A model generated the notes under the pieces. It saw only the letters and a program-made list of their open reading frames with translations. It did not search any database and was not told the DNA's origin. From Oceanihabitans gracilariae (GTDB lineage: Bacteria > Bacteroidota > Bacteroidia > Flavobacteriales > Flavobacteriaceae), in assembly GCF_042684485.1 (NCBI RefSeq), contig NZ_JBHULM010000001.1:186001-250000 (forward strand): DNA of 64,000 bases. Reading direction: 5' to 3'. The position numbers and the translations under genes are program-made. Positions 51,474-61,921 of the stretch are shown in pieces. Numbering within the stretch: position 1 is the stretch's first letter; each line of letters opens with the position of its first letter.

Positions 51474-54400
51474 TTATTGTTTCACCACAACTTTTTTATT
51501 AATTATGGCATTATTAGAGGTTCTTACTTTTATTATATAAGTACCTTCAGCAATTTTTCTAACAGGAAGTTTACATTCCTGAGAAAGAGGAGCGTTTGTA
51601 GCATTCCAAGATTTCACAGTTTGCCCTAATAAGTTTACTAAATATACTTGTTTTATGTCTACTGTATTTGGTACATTAATATAAATTTCACTAGTTGCAC
51701 TTAAGTAATTAATAACAACGTTATTGTGTTGCTGATCTATAGTGTTTAGTTCATTATCTTCTTTAAAAGCGATAAAGTATCTGTTGTTATGACTTCCAGC
51801 ATCTAATGTAATTTGATAATTATTTTCATTGATTGCTGTATAGCTTCCTAGTAAGGCATCATATATAAAAACATCAATAGCTTCCTCGAAGTTTTCTAAG
51901 TCATCTAAAGCAATTTGTATATTTCCGGAAACTCCTAAGTCTATTGTTATAGGATACATTTTTTCAATATCAAAAGCACCAACACCTTGTATGATATATT
52001 TTTCATTTTCTATTAAAAAGGACATATCACTAGGGAAGTAATCCGAATTTTTAGCATCAAAACCATAATCTATAGCATCTGAAGCTTCATTGTTTGGCGT
52101 AAAGGCTAATAACAACGGTCTAACAGCGCCTTCTGGAGAAGTGAAGTTTAAACGTACTCGTTTAATTATATCTGTTGGTTCTTGGTTGTTTTCTGTTCTT
52201 AAAAAAACAGAAGCACCCAAAGTTTCTTTAACAAAAGTACGTTGGTTATTATTAAAAGTAATTGTGCCTCCATCTGCATCACCAGTAACATAAAAACCTT
52301 GTCCTACAGCAATATATTGTCTTGGAACTTTACCAACAACTCCAATACCTGTTAAACCTGCAGGAGGTGTGGTTGCTGCAACACCACCAGCTAAAGAGTA
52401 GGTAGCGTAACCTCCTTCATAATCTATAGTAATATGAGAGGAATTTGTTAATGAATGTTCCCAAAAATATAAAGGACCTGTGATACTTCCTGCATTATCT
52501 AAAATAAATTGATTGGCATTAATTGCAGATGGATATGGATTACCAATTAATGCTTCATTACCACCTGTAACAGGAGTTGTAATCGTTCCGTTGTTTGGTT
52601 GTCCTACAAAGGTGTAATTTTGAATATCTGAAACTGGATCACCAACACCACTACCTTTCATGGTAAAACCTAGACCTACAGGTACAGAGTAATTTTGGTT
52701 TATAGCATGCCAATCTGCATAGTTTCCTGCAGTATGATTTTCATATAAATATAACCAACGATTACTAATTGTTACTGGGTTTGTACTACCTGTAGCGTTA
52801 TTTCCACTTGTCCAATTTACAGGGTTAATACCATCATGAAGAGCATTAATTTGGAAGGTGTTTCCGTTTGTACTTACAGGAGAACTCCAATAATTATAAT
52901 TAAACATGTTAGTTGTTCCTTGCTGGTCGCGATGCAGGTTTCCAAGTCCTGAATAATCTACAATACTTCCTGAAGGTTGTAGTAATTGCGATTCGCCTTC
53001 TAAGTCTAATACACCATCAATGTTTAAGTAATGGTCTACTGTTAAAGATTGATCATTATCAATAGTGAAAGTGTTTGCATCTACTAATAAACCAAGAACT
53101 GTTGTAGCTCTATTACCAGAATGTACATTGTGTTGTGTTCTTACAATATTCCAATTAATACCAGTAGAATTAGGTAATAATTGTACATCATTGTTTAGCC
53201 AAGTAGCTGGCGTATTCCAGTTTCCGTTTGCAGCAGTTACATAAGGTAAAGGAGCGGTTTCTGCTTGTAAAGTAGTTATGTTTCTAATTGTTCCAGAAGT
53301 ACCAACATTAGCAATTAAGTTACCTCCTGAAATATGTGTACTTTGATTCATTTGGTAGTAAGCCGTTAAGTTACTCCATGTTAATCCTGTAATGTTTAAA
53401 GGAACTTCTACACCTCGAACTTGTCCGCCATTGTTTTCAATTTCTTGATTCATCATTTGACGAATTTGGGTTACATTTAAATCGGTATTCCAAAGTCTAA
53501 TTTCATCCATCCAACCATTATAATAATTAGTAGGAACATTATTTAATCTAGACATGGCACCTAATAACATATTAAAGTTATTGGTAGCTGGAGTAGGACC
53601 TGCCGAGCTATTTCTTTGAATACCATCAACATATAAGGTGTAAATTGTTCCATTGTATGTAACAGCTACATGATACCATCTATTTGATGTAATACCATTA
53701 GTAGAAATATTAAAACCATTTGCGTGGAATGAAATGGTATTGTTAACCAGTCTTAAATCGTATCCAGTTGCAAAATTGTTAGCATTACGTTTCGATAAGA
53801 TGGTTTGAATACCTCCATTTATGGCATTTGGTTTTATCCAAGCTTCAATGCTGAAGTTTCCAGGTAGAGGGTAAGTATCATTAAAATTAATATGATCATT
53901 TGTTCCATCAAAATCAATTTGTATACCACAGTTGTCAGGCAAAGTGAATGATACAGTATCGCTTAATGTGCCACATATATTAGTATTGGTAGCAACCCAT
54001 TGTAGTGTGTAACTTGCATTACTTTGACCAGTAAAAAGAGTATTGGGGTCATTTATATTAGAAAAAGTATAACCAGCAGGACCTGAAGTAACAGACCATT
54101 CTCCAGTAATTCCTGTTGCAAAAGCGGAAGCGTTTAAAGCTATAGAAGTAGAACCACAACTAGCAGGATCAATAGTTATGGAGCCAGCATTAGCTGTTAC
54201 AGATTCTTGAATTGTAATGTTTGAAGTGGTCGTTATAGAACCACAACCGTCTGTAATAGGAGTAGTATATGTAATTATATAATCTCCAGGTGTGCTAGTG
54301 CTAGGATCTATTGCACCACTTGAACTATTAATGCTTAAGCCTATAGGAGAGCTGCTATAGGTTCCTCCAGAATAATTATTAGTCCCAGTAAGCGTACTAG

Positions 54401-57400
54401 ATATAACGGAATCATTTTCACAATAAGTGCCAGCTGAATAAGATAAACTAGCAGTGGCAGGTTCATTCACCGTAATGGTTACCGTTTCATTTCCAAATGG
54501 ATATATTGTTTGACATTGATTTCCTAGACCTAAACTTGGGTCTATTCTAACACGCCTTAAATGGTATACTGTTGATTGTGTTAGAATTGGTGTCGTGTAG
54601 GTGTATGTTCCATCTGATCCAATTATAGCAGTTGTAAAGGGAAATCCAGGTATATTGTTATTTCCTAAAGTGCGCGCTCTAAATCCAATTTGCTGTCCAG
54701 GAACTCCTTCAAAGACTATATTAGTAGATTCACCTTCACAAATTGTAGTGTCTGAAGAAGTTATTTCAGCTTCGGTCTCCTCTAAAATATGAATTTGCAT
54801 TTCATCGAAAACGGGTGCACCACATTCCGTAATTGTTTCTTCACCATAAGTTTCTAATGTTATAGTTATTACGTCTCCAGGTTGTGTTCCATTTGGTAAA
54901 GTGTAAGTGTCTGTTACGGAGTGATCACTTTGCCAGCATCCAAAAAACCAAATTAGGCACTCGTCTTCCGAAAAATTTCCTCCAGCTCCATTATCATTCC
55001 AACCCCAAAATAAAAGAGGTACCCAATCAGCATCTCCATTCATAGTTATCGTGGCACTACCATTACTATTTAGGTCACTTGCGCATAAATAAATGTCGGG
55101 ACCAGCATTAATATTGGCGCTATTATCATTAATAGCAATTTCATAACTAGAAGTGTTTGTTCCACAAGGGTTTTGAACGGTTAAATCTATTGTATATGTA
55201 GTCTCGGTTATAACAGTGTTATCGATATAAACTTCAATCTCATTACCATTATTAGTTGTTATTTGTAGCTCCGTTGATAAAGACCAATTATAGGATTCAA
55301 CATTTGGATCAATAGGCACAGATAATGTTACTGTTGTTGTAGGGCATACTAAACCAGTAGGACCTGTAATTACAGGAACATCTGGCGCTTCATCATAGAT
55401 TGATATTGTAATTTCATTACTTTCTACTTTAGTAGTACATGGGCCAATTGCAGCCTGAATGGTATAGGAACCAAAAGTTAAACCACTTGGCGTATAGGTA
55501 TTCGATGTTGTTGCTTGTGCTAATACACCATCTACATACCAATAATAAATTGGTGTTGCTGTACCAAAATTAGTTGTAGTAGCTGTAAAAGTTTCAAAAC
55601 TAGTACTACAAACCGACGTGTCAGGTGTTGAGATGGTTATATCTGCATTTGAAGGTAAATCAATAATTGTAACTGTTGCATTACAAGAATATGTATTACT
55701 AGCATTATCCGTAGCTGTAAGTGTAACTGTATTAACCCCTATATCTCCACAATCAAAATTAGTTTGTGACGCATTTAACGTGAATGAAGTACATGTGATG
55801 CTACTAGTTAAATCTTCCGGTAAAATAGTAGCATTTCCAGTGTTATCTAGTTGGACAGTGATATTTTGACAAACTAAAACAGGTTCCACAGTAACAATTT
55901 GTGTACAAGTGTCCGTTAGTCCAGCACCATCAGTAGCTGTCCATGTTACAATAGTTTCTCCAATGGAAAATAAAGTAGGAGCGTTATTAGTATATACGGC
56001 TCCACAATTATCAAATAAAGTTGGTGTGCCTAAATTAACACCAGATGCTGTACAGGAACCAGAATCTACATTTACTGTAATGTCTCCTGGACAAGTAATC
56101 ACAGGAGGTGTTGCATCTTGGACAGTAACGGTTTGGATACAAGTAGCAGTTAATCCTGCTGTATCTGTAATTGTCCAAGTTATATTATGCATCCCTACGG
56201 GTAGTGGTAAAGTAAGGTCATGTGTCACTGTTGCCACTCCACAATTATCATTAGTAGTTGGAGTTCCTAAAGTTACAATTGTTGCTTCGCAATTAGCATC
56301 CGCATTTACTGTAATATCTGCAGGACATGTTATTGTTGGTGATTCATTATCTATAACCGTGATTGTAAAAGTACAGATGGTCGTGTTTCCATTGCCATCA
56401 TCAGCTGTATATTCTATAGTTGTTGTTCCTATTGGAAACAAGCTGCCAGAGGTTAATCCTGTTACATCTGTTTGAGTTACTACAGTTGTTCCACAAGAAT
56501 CTGTAGCTGTTGGTATGGTGTAATTAACAATTGCTCCACATGCTCCAATATCATTATTTCTAGAAAGATTGGAAGGACAAGAGTTAAAAGTAGGAGCAGT
56601 CACATCATCAATAATAATATTTTGTGTTTGTGTAGATGTGTTTCCGTTTCCATCATCGTAAGTCCAAGTAACAATAGTTGTTCCTTGAGCAGTAATAGGA
56701 AGCGAAGCATCATTTGTAATTATAACTGTTCCACCACAATTATCTGTAGCAGTAGGAGCTGTAAGACTATTAACTTCGCATGCTGCAGTTATGTCTGCTA
56801 AAGTAGCAGCATCAGGAATAGGCGCACTAATATCATCAATAATAATATTTTGTGTTTGTGTAGATGTATTTCCGTTTCCATCATCGTAAGTCCAAGTAAC
56901 AAGAGTTGTACCTTGTGTTGTAATAGGAAGCGTAGCATCATTTGTAATTATAACTGTTCCACCACAATTGTCTGTAGCAGTAGGAGGTGTAAGGCTGTTA
57001 ACTTCGCATGCTGCAGTTACATGTGCTAAAGTAGCAGCATCAGGAATAGGCGCAGTCACATCATCAACAATAATATTTTGTGTTTGTGTAGCAGTATTTC
57101 CGTTTCCATCATCGTAAGTCCAAGTAACAAGAGTTGTACCTTGTGTTGTAATAGGAAGCGTAGCGTCATTTGTGACTATAACTGTTCCACCGCAATTGTC
57201 TGTAGCAGTAGGAGGAGTTAATGTTGTTACTTCACATTCAGCAGTTATATCTGCTAAAGTAGCAGCATCAGGAGTAGGAGTAGTAACATCATCAATAATA
57301 ATATTTTGTGTTTGTGTAGATGTATTTCCGTTTCCATCATCGTAGGTCCAAGTAACAAGAGTTGTACCTTGTGTTGTAATAGGAAGCGAAGCATTATTTG

Positions 57401-60107
57401 TAATTATAACTGTTCCACCACAATTGTCTGTAGCAGTAGGAGGTGTTAATGTTGTTACTTCACATGCAGCAGTTACATCTGCTAAAGTAGCAGCATCAGG
57501 AGTAGGAGCAGTAACATCATCAATAATAATGTTTTGTGTTTGTGTAGAGGTGTTTCCGTTTCCATCATCGTAAGTCCAAGTAACAAGAGTAGTGCCTTGT
57601 GTTGTAATAGGAAGCGTAGCATCATTTGTAACAGTAACAGTTCCTCCACAATTATCTGTAGCAGTAGGAGGCGTTAATGTTGTCACTTCACATGCTGCAG
57701 TTACATCTGTTAAAGTTCCTGCATCAGGAATAGGCGCAGTCACATCATCAATAATAATGTTTTGTGTTTGTGTAGCGGTATTTCCGTTTCCATCATCGTA
57801 AGTCCAAGTAACAACAGTTGTGCCTTGTGTTGTAATAGGAAGCGTTGCATCATTTGTAACTATAATTGTTCCACCACAATTATCTGTAGCAGTAGGAGGC
57901 GTTAATGTTGTCACTTCACATGCTGCAGTTATATCTGCTAAAGTAGCAGCATCAGGAATAGGAGCAGTCACATCATCAATAATAATATTTTGTGTTTGTG
58001 TAGCGGTATTTCCGTTTCCATCATCGTAAGTCCAAGTAACAATAGTTGTTCCTTGAGCAGTAATAGGAAGCGAAGCATCATTTGTAACTATAACTGTTCC
58101 ACCACAATTATCTGCAGCAGTAGGAGGTGTAAGACTATTAACTTCGCATGCTGCAGTTACGTCTGTTAAAGTAGCAGTATCAGGAATAGGAGCAGTAACA
58201 TCATCAATAATAATGTTTTGTGTTTGTGTAGATGTATTTCCGTTTCCATCATTGTAAGTCCAAGTAACAAGAGTTGTACCTTGTGTTGTAATAGGAAGTG
58301 TTGCATCATTTGTAACTATAACTGTTCCTCCACAGTTATCTGTAGCAGTAGGAGATGTAAGACTATTAATTTCGCATGCTGCAGTTACATCTGCTAAAGT
58401 AGCAACATCAGGAATAGGAGCAGTAACATCATCAATAATAATATTTTGTGTTTGTGTAGCAGTATTTCCGTTTCCATCATCGTAAGTCCAAGTAACAACA
58501 GTTGTACCTTGTGTTGTAATAGGAAGCGTAGCATCATTTATAACAGTAACAGTTCCACCACAATTGTCTGTAGCAGTAGGATCAGTAAGACTATTAACTT
58601 CACATGCTGCAATTACATCTGCTAAAGTAGCAGCATCAGGAATAGGAGCAGTAACATCATCAATAATAATGTTTTGTGTTTGTGTAGAGGTGTTTCCGTT
58701 TCCATCATCGTAAGTCCAAGTAACAAGGGTTGTACCTTGTGTTGTAATAGGAAGCGTAGCATCATTTGTAACAGTAACAGTTCCACCACAATTGTCTGTA
58801 GCAGTAGGATCAGTAAGACTATTAACTTCACATGCTGCAATTACATCTGCTAAAGTAGCAGCATCAGGAATAGGAGGAGTCACATCATCAATAATAATAT
58901 TTTGTGTTTGTGTAGAGGTGTTTCCGTTTCCATCATCGTAAGTCCAAGTAACAATAGTTGTACCTTGTGTTGTAATAGGAAGCGTAGCATCATTTGTAAC
59001 TATAACTGTTCCACCACAATTGTCTGTAGCAGTAGGAGGTGTAAGGTTGTTAACTTCGCATGCTGCAGTTACATCTGTTAAAGTAGCAGTATCAGGAATA
59101 GGCGCAGTAACATCATCAATAATAATGTTTTGTGTTTGTGTAGAGGTGTTTCCGTTTCCATCATCGTAAGTCCAAGTAACAAGAGTTGTACCTTGTGTTG
59201 TAATAGGAAGCGTAGCATCATTTGTAATTATAACTGTTCCACCACAATTGTCTGTAGCAGTAGGAGGTGTAAGGCTATTAACTTCGCATGCTGCAGTTAC
59301 ATCTGTTAAAGTTGCAACATCAGGAATAGGAGCAGTAACATCATCAATAATAATGTTTTGTGTTTGTGTTGCAGTATTTCCGTTTCCATCATCATACGTC
59401 CAAGTAACAACAGTTGTACCTTGTGTTGTAATAGGAAGCGTAGCATCATTTGTAACAGTAACAGTTCCACCACAATTATCTGTAGCAGTAGGAGCTGTAA
59501 GACTATTAACTTCACATGCAGCAGTTATATCTGCTAAAGTAGCAGCATCAGGAGTAGGCGCAGTAACATCATCAATAATAATGTTTTGTGTTTGTGTAGA
59601 GGTGTTTCCGTTTCCATCATTGTAAGTCCAAGTAACAAGAGTTGTACCTTGTGTTGTAATAGGAAGCGTAGTATCATTTGTAATTATAACTGTTCCACCA
59701 CAATTGTCTGTAGCAGTAGGAGGTGTAAGGCTGTTAACTTCGCATGCAGCAGTTACATCTGTTAAAGTTGCAACATCAGGAATAGGAGCTTCATTATCTT
59801 CAACAATAACATCAAAGGTGCAAATATTTCCTGTTGCAATACCTGTAGCATCATGCTCTTGGTAAGTAACAGTAGTTGTGCCAACAGGAAAAGTGTCTCC
59901 ATTACCTAATGTAGTTGTTAACACCATGCTTCCTCCACTAATATCAGTAACAGGAAGAATAGAATTTACAACAGCACTACAAGTTCCAGAATCTACATTT
60001 ACAGTAATACTAGGATTAGGACAAAAAGTTATATTTCTAGAAAAACCATTTGTACTTTGTATAAGAATAGTTAAAATAAGAGTAAAAAAAACGAATTGTT
60101 TTTTCAT
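51474..60107 (-). CDS. Giant secreted HYR-repeat adhesin with LamG-type domain and type IX secretion tail
   Basis: This 2877-residue surface protein has a signal peptide (QFVFFTLILTILIQSTNG), a first HYR-type domain, and then 14 tandem 76-residue repeats (about residues 107-1170). Each contains PTATDNCGGTV, TQGTTLVTWTYDDGNGN and QNIIIDDV. HYR domains (CPADITVNAD..., CPGDITVNVD...) and beta-sandwich segments follow, then a LamG/concanavalin-like domain at about 2060-2240 (IDFDGTNDHINF...FSIEAWIKPN). A further beta-rich region ends in a T9SS sorting domain (VYLVNLLGQTVKSW...AEGTYIIKVRTSNN, final VVKQ). It is probably exported across the outer membrane and attached; gliding or adhesion role inferred. 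Confidence 0.93.
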   Translation of the reverse strand: MKKQFVFFTLILTILIQSTNGFSRNITFCPNPSITVNVDSGTCSAVVNSILPVTDISGGSMVLTTTLGNGDTFPVGTTTVTYQEHDATGIATGNICTFDVIVEDNEAPIPDVATLTDVTAACEVNSLTPPTATDNCGGTVIITNDTTLPITTQGTTLVTWTYNDGNGNTSTQTQNIIIDDVTAPTPDAATLADITAACEVNSLTAPTATDNCGGTVTVTNDATLPITTQGTTVVTWTYDDGNGNTATQTQNIIIDDVTAPIPDVATLTDVTAACEVNSLTPPTATDNCGGTVIITNDATLPITTQGTTLVTWTYDDGNGNTSTQTQNIIIDDVTAPIPDTATLTDVTAACEVNNLTPPTATDNCGGTVIVTNDATLPITTQGTTIVTWTYDDGNGNTSTQTQNIIIDDVTPPIPDAATLADVIAACEVNSLTDPTATDNCGGTVTVTNDATLPITTQGTTLVTWTYDDGNGNTSTQTQNIIIDDVTAPIPDAATLADVIAACEVNSLTDPTATDNCGGTVTVINDATLPITTQGTTVVTWTYDDGNGNTATQTQNIIIDDVTAPIPDVATLADVTAACEINSLTSPTATDNCGGTVIVTNDATLPITTQGTTLVTWTYNDGNGNTSTQTQNIIIDDVTAPIPDTATLTDVTAACEVNSLTPPTAADNCGGTVIVTNDASLPITAQGTTIVTWTYDDGNGNTATQTQNIIIDDVTAPIPDAATLADITAACEVTTLTPPTATDNCGGTIIVTNDATLPITTQGTTVVTWTYDDGNGNTATQTQNIIIDDVTAPIPDAGTLTDVTAACEVTTLTPPTATDNCGGTVTVTNDATLPITTQGTTLVTWTYDDGNGNTSTQTQNIIIDDVTAPTPDAATLADVTAACEVTTLTPPTATDNCGGTVIITNNASLPITTQGTTLVTWTYDDGNGNTSTQTQNIIIDDVTTPTPDAATLADITAECEVTTLTPPTATDNCGGTVIVTNDATLPITTQGTTLVTWTYDDGNGNTATQTQNIIVDDVTAPIPDAATLAHVTAACEVNSLTPPTATDNCGGTVIITNDATLPITTQGTTLVTWTYDDGNGNTSTQTQNIIIDDISAPIPDAATLADITAACEVNSLTAPTATDNCGGTVIITNDASLPITAQGTTIVTWTYDDGNGNTSTQTQNIIIDDVTAPTFNSCPSNLSRNNDIGACGAIVNYTIPTATDSCGTTVVTQTDVTGLTSGSLFPIGTTTIEYTADDGNGNTTICTFTITVIDNESPTITCPADITVNADANCEATIVTLGTPTTNDNCGVATVTHDLTLPLPVGMHNITWTITDTAGLTATCIQTVTVQDATPPVITCPGDITVNVDSGSCTASGVNLGTPTLFDNCGAVYTNNAPTLFSIGETIVTWTATDGAGLTDTCTQIVTVEPVLVCQNITVQLDNTGNATILPEDLTSSITCTSFTLNASQTNFDCGDIGVNTVTLTATDNASNTYSCNATVTIIDLPSNADITISTPDTSVCSTSFETFTATTTNFGTATPIYYWYVDGVLAQATTSNTYTPSGLTFGSYTIQAAIGPCTTKVESNEITISIYDEAPDVPVITGPTGLVCPTTTVTLSVPIDPNVESYNWSLSTELQITTNNGNEIEVYIDNTVITETTYTIDLTVQNPCGTNTSSYEIAINDNSANINAGPDIYLCASDLNSNGSATITMNGDADWVPLLFWGWNDNGAGGNFSEDECLIWFFGCWQSDHSVTDTYTLPNGTQPGDVITITLETYGEETITECGAPVFDEMQIHILEETEAEITSSDTTICEGESTNIVFEGVPGQQIGFRARTLGNNNIPGFPFTTAIIGSDGTYTYTTPILTQSTVYHLRRVRIDPSLGLGNQCQTIYPFGNETVTITVNEPATASLSYSAGTYCENDSVISSTLTGTNNYSGGTYSSSPIGLSINSSSGAIDPSTSTPGDYIITYTTPITDGCGSITTTSNITIQESVTANAGSITIDPASCGSTSIALNASAFATGITGEWSVTSGPAGYTFSNINDPNTLFTGQSNASYTLQWVATNTNICGTLSDTVSFTLPDNCGIQIDFDGTNDHINFNDTYPLPGNFSIEAWIKPNAINGGIQTILSKRNANNFATGYDLRLVNNTISFHANGFNISTNGITSNRWYHVAVTYNGTIYTLYVDGIQRNSSAGPTPATNNFNMLLGAMSRLNNVPTNYYNGWMDEIRLWNTDLNVTQIRQMMNQEIENNGGQVRGVEVPLNITGLTWSNLTAYYQMNQSTHISGGNLIANVGTSGTIRNITTLQAETAPLPYVTAANGNWNTPATWLNNDVQLLPNSTGINWNIVRTQHNVHSGNRATTVLGLLVDANTFTIDNDQSLTVDHYLNIDGVLDLEGESQLLQPSGSIVDYSGLGNLHRDQQGTTNMFNYNYWSSPVSTNGNTFQINALHDGINPVNWTSGNNATGSTNPVTISNRWLYLYENHTAGNYADWHAINQNYSVPVGLGFTMKGSGVGDPVSDIQNYTFVGQPNNGTITTPVTGGNEALIGNPYPSAINANQFILDNAGSITGPLYFWEHSLTNSSHITIDYEGGYATYSLAGGVAATTPPAGLTGIGVVGKVPRQYIAVGQGFYVTGDADGGTITFNNNQRTFVKETLGASVFLRTENNQEPTDIIKRVRLNFTSPEGAVRPLLLAFTPNNEASDAIDYGFDAKNSDYFPSDMSFLIENEKYIIQGVGAFDIEKMYPITIDLGVSGNIQIALDDLENFEEAIDVFIYDALLGSYTAINENNYQITLDAGSHNNRYFIAFKEDNELNTIDQQHNNVVINYLSATSEIYINVPNTVDIKQVYLVNLLGQTVKSWNATNAPLSQECKLPVRKIAEGTYIIKVRTSNNAIINKKVVVKQ
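56597..59789 (-). repeat. Fourteen tandem 228-bp coding repeats
   Basis: The units stay in frame (76 residues) and differ mainly at a few positions, such as PPTATDNC/APTATDNC/DPTATDNC. Blocks in the DNA recur at exactly 228-base steps. High DNA-level identity suggests recent homogenisation, and assembly or copy-number error is possible. Confidence 0.93.
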
Positions 60108-60117
60108 GATAGCATAG

Positions 60118-60459
60118 GTTTAATTGTAAAAGCAACCATAAGTACAATGCTATGGTTAACTTATTATTCGTTAAAAATATCTTGCTATTCAATTCAATTA
60201 GGGAAAAACAAATGTATACGGAAATCTTACTCCTAAAGAATTTAATCGTTCAAATGCTAAAATTTCCTTACAATCGTGAAGTCTTTTGTTTTGGTAAACA
60301 GTATGTTATGTTAAGTGTTTCGTTTTTTTAGAAAAAAGAGATTCCTGATATATTCCCTTTTTTTATAAAACACTCTGCAGAAATAGTTATTCTTAAGGGA
60401 AGTATTATTAAATATAAAAAAAAGTCTTTATTGAAATTATAAGAAGTTATAATTACTAT
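60118..60459. other. Intergenic stretch upstream of the adhesin; one inverted repeat
   Basis: No gene seen. AACCATA (60134-60140) and TATGGTT (60151-60157) form a 7-bp inverted repeat 27-50 bases before the adhesin start, in the 5' untranslated or promoter region. The rest is AT-rich. Confidence 0.35.
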
Positions 60460-61116
60460 TTAAACTAAATCTTTAACCGTTTTAAAAGAGATTTCATTAA
60501 AATTAGAAACTACTTTATTTGCTAAAGTGTAATCTTGGTTTTTAGAGTTTAAACTATCATAGCCAATGCAATAAATTCCTGCATCATAAGCTGCTTTAAT
60601 TCCGTTAGTAGAATCTTCAATTACCATACATTCTTCTCTTTTATAACCAGAAGCTTCTGCTGCTTTAATAAAAATTTCAGGATGAGGTTTTGATGCTTTC
60701 AAATCTGCGCCACTTAATTTTGCAATAAAGTATTGATCTAAATCAAAACGTGTAAACACATTGTTAATAGTAAGCATAGATGCCGAAGATGCTAGTACTA
60801 AGGTTAATCCGTTATTGTGGTAGTCTTTAATGATATCATGCACACCATCAATTAAATCTAAGCTTGAATCATTAAAAAAAAGATCTTTAAAATGAAATCG
60901 TTTTCTGTCAACAAGTTCTTTTGCATGCACATCTAATTTAAAATGGGAACATAATCTCTTGCAAACATTCATAGTAGATTGTCCTGTAAAAGATTCGTAT
61001 AAAGCATCATTTACTTCTAAATTATAGTCTTTAAACATGCCATGATATGCTTTGTGATGTAGAGGTTCTGTGTCTACAATTACACCATCCATATCAAATA
61101 AAACAGCTTTTACCAT
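60460..61116 (-). CDS. HAD-superfamily phosphatase (beta-phosphoglucomutase-like)
   Basis: This 218-residue protein has HAD motif I FDMDGVIVDTEPLH (residues 7-20), a helical cap at about 17-85, motif II LASSAS, motif III Lys in KASKPHPEIF and motif IV VIEDSTNGIKAAYDAG. This set belongs to subfamily IA, with beta-phosphoglucomutase and sugar-phosphate phosphatases as closest types. It cannot be assigned to one substrate. It stands alone between the adhesin and the Crp/Fnr gene. Confidence 0.9.
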   Translation of the reverse strand: MVKAVLFDMDGVIVDTEPLHHKAYHGMFKDYNLEVNDALYESFTGQSTMNVCKRLCSHFKLDVHAKELVDRKRFHFKDLFFNDSSLDLIDGVHDIIKDYHNNGLTLVLASSASMLTINNVFTRFDLDQYFIAKLSGADLKASKPHPEIFIKAAEASGYKREECMVIEDSTNGIKAAYDAGIYCIGYDSLNSKNQDYTLANKVVSNFNEISFKTVKDLV

Positions 61117-61223
61117 TATAAATATATTTTTAAAAGCGAAGATATAAAAGCTAATTTGTTTTCTTTCATATTCCGTGTTACATTTAAGTTATTTATATAA
61201 CTTTGTGAAGAGAAAATGTTATT

Positions 61224-61856
61224 ATGCTAGAAGAATTACAACAACATTATGGTTATTTATTTGAAGATGAGTTGCTTCACGAAATTAATAACGTTGGTAC
61301 GTTTAAAGATATACCAGAAGGCTTCAAATTAATTGAAATAGGAGATTATATAAAGTCTATGCCTCTTTTGGTTAGTGGAGCCATTAAAATTTTAAGAGAA
61401 GATGATGATGGAGATGAACTTATTCTTTATTTTATAGAACAAGGCGATACTTGTGCCATGACCTTATCTTGTTGTTTAGGAAGTTCTAAAAGCGAAATTA
61501 GAGCGATAGCAGAAACAGATACAAAGTTAATTATGGTACCAGTTTCTAAAATGGAAGAATGGTTAGGTAAATATAAATCCTGGCAACAATTTATATTACA
61601 AAGCTACCAAAGCCGTATGTCTGAGCTGCTAGAAGCTATTGATACTATTGCGTTTTTAAAGATGGATGAGCGTTTGTTTAAATACTTAAAAGATAAAGCA
61701 ATGGTTAACCATAATGAAGTAATTCATGTAACACATCAAGAAATAGCAAGAGATTTACACACTTCTAGAGTGGTAATTTCTAGATTATTAAAAACGCTAG
61801 AATTAAACGGAAAAATTGAATTACACAGAAATAATATAAAAGTTATTGATTTGTAA
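61224..61856 (+). CDS. Crp/Fnr-family transcriptional regulator
   Basis: This 210-residue protein has an N-terminal cyclic-nucleotide-binding-like beta-roll (GDYIKSMPLLVSGAIKILRED...), C-terminal helix-turn-helix VTHQEIARDLHTSRVVISRLLKTLE. No Fnr-like N-terminal cysteine cluster is present, but two adjacent cysteines (LSCCLG) lie in the sensor domain near residue 90 and could sense persulfide or redox state. The TauE/SafE gene follows 65 bases later; near-palindromic sites lie before that gene and before the metallo-beta-lactamase gene. It is probably an activator of both. A TAACTTTG at 61198-61205 may be its own -7 element. Confidence 0.92.
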   Translation: MLEELQQHYGYLFEDELLHEINNVGTFKDIPEGFKLIEIGDYIKSMPLLVSGAIKILREDDDGDELILYFIEQGDTCAMTLSCCLGSSKSEIRAIAETDTKLIMVPVSKMEEWLGKYKSWQQFILQSYQSRMSELLEAIDTIAFLKMDERLFKYLKDKAMVNHNEVIHVTHQEIARDLHTSRVVISRLLKTLELNGKIELHRNNIKVIDL

Positions 61857-61858
61857 AA

Positions 61859-61874
61859 TGTAACCTTTGTTACT
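61859..61874. promoter_or_regulatory. Crp/Fnr-type operator of the TauE/SafE gene
   Basis: TGTAACCTTTGTTACT is an inverted repeat of GTAAC around four bases. Its centre is 29.5 bases before the TACATTTG element (61896-61903), close to the -41 position used by class II Crp activators. Confidence 0.6.
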
Positions 61875-61895
61875 ATAAAAGCTAAATATGTAAAC

Positions 61896-61903
61896 TACAT
61901 TTG
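61896..61903 (+). promoter_or_regulatory. -7 element of the TauE/SafE gene
   Basis: TACATTTG matches TAnnTTTG. No good -33 TTG at 17-23 bases, fitting an activator-dependent promoter. Confidence 0.5.
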
Positions 61904-61921
61904 GTTTTTAATATTATTGAA

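Noticed and set aside
55618..59625. Several plus-strand open frames inside the giant minus-strand gene (for example 55909-56475 and 59248-59625)
   Set aside because: They are antisense shadows of the repeats: same period, low-complexity Val/Ser/Ala composition, no start signals or domains.
56597..59789. Regular repeats as a CRISPR array
   Set aside because: The unit is 228 bp, in frame and coding, with no short repeat/spacer pattern.
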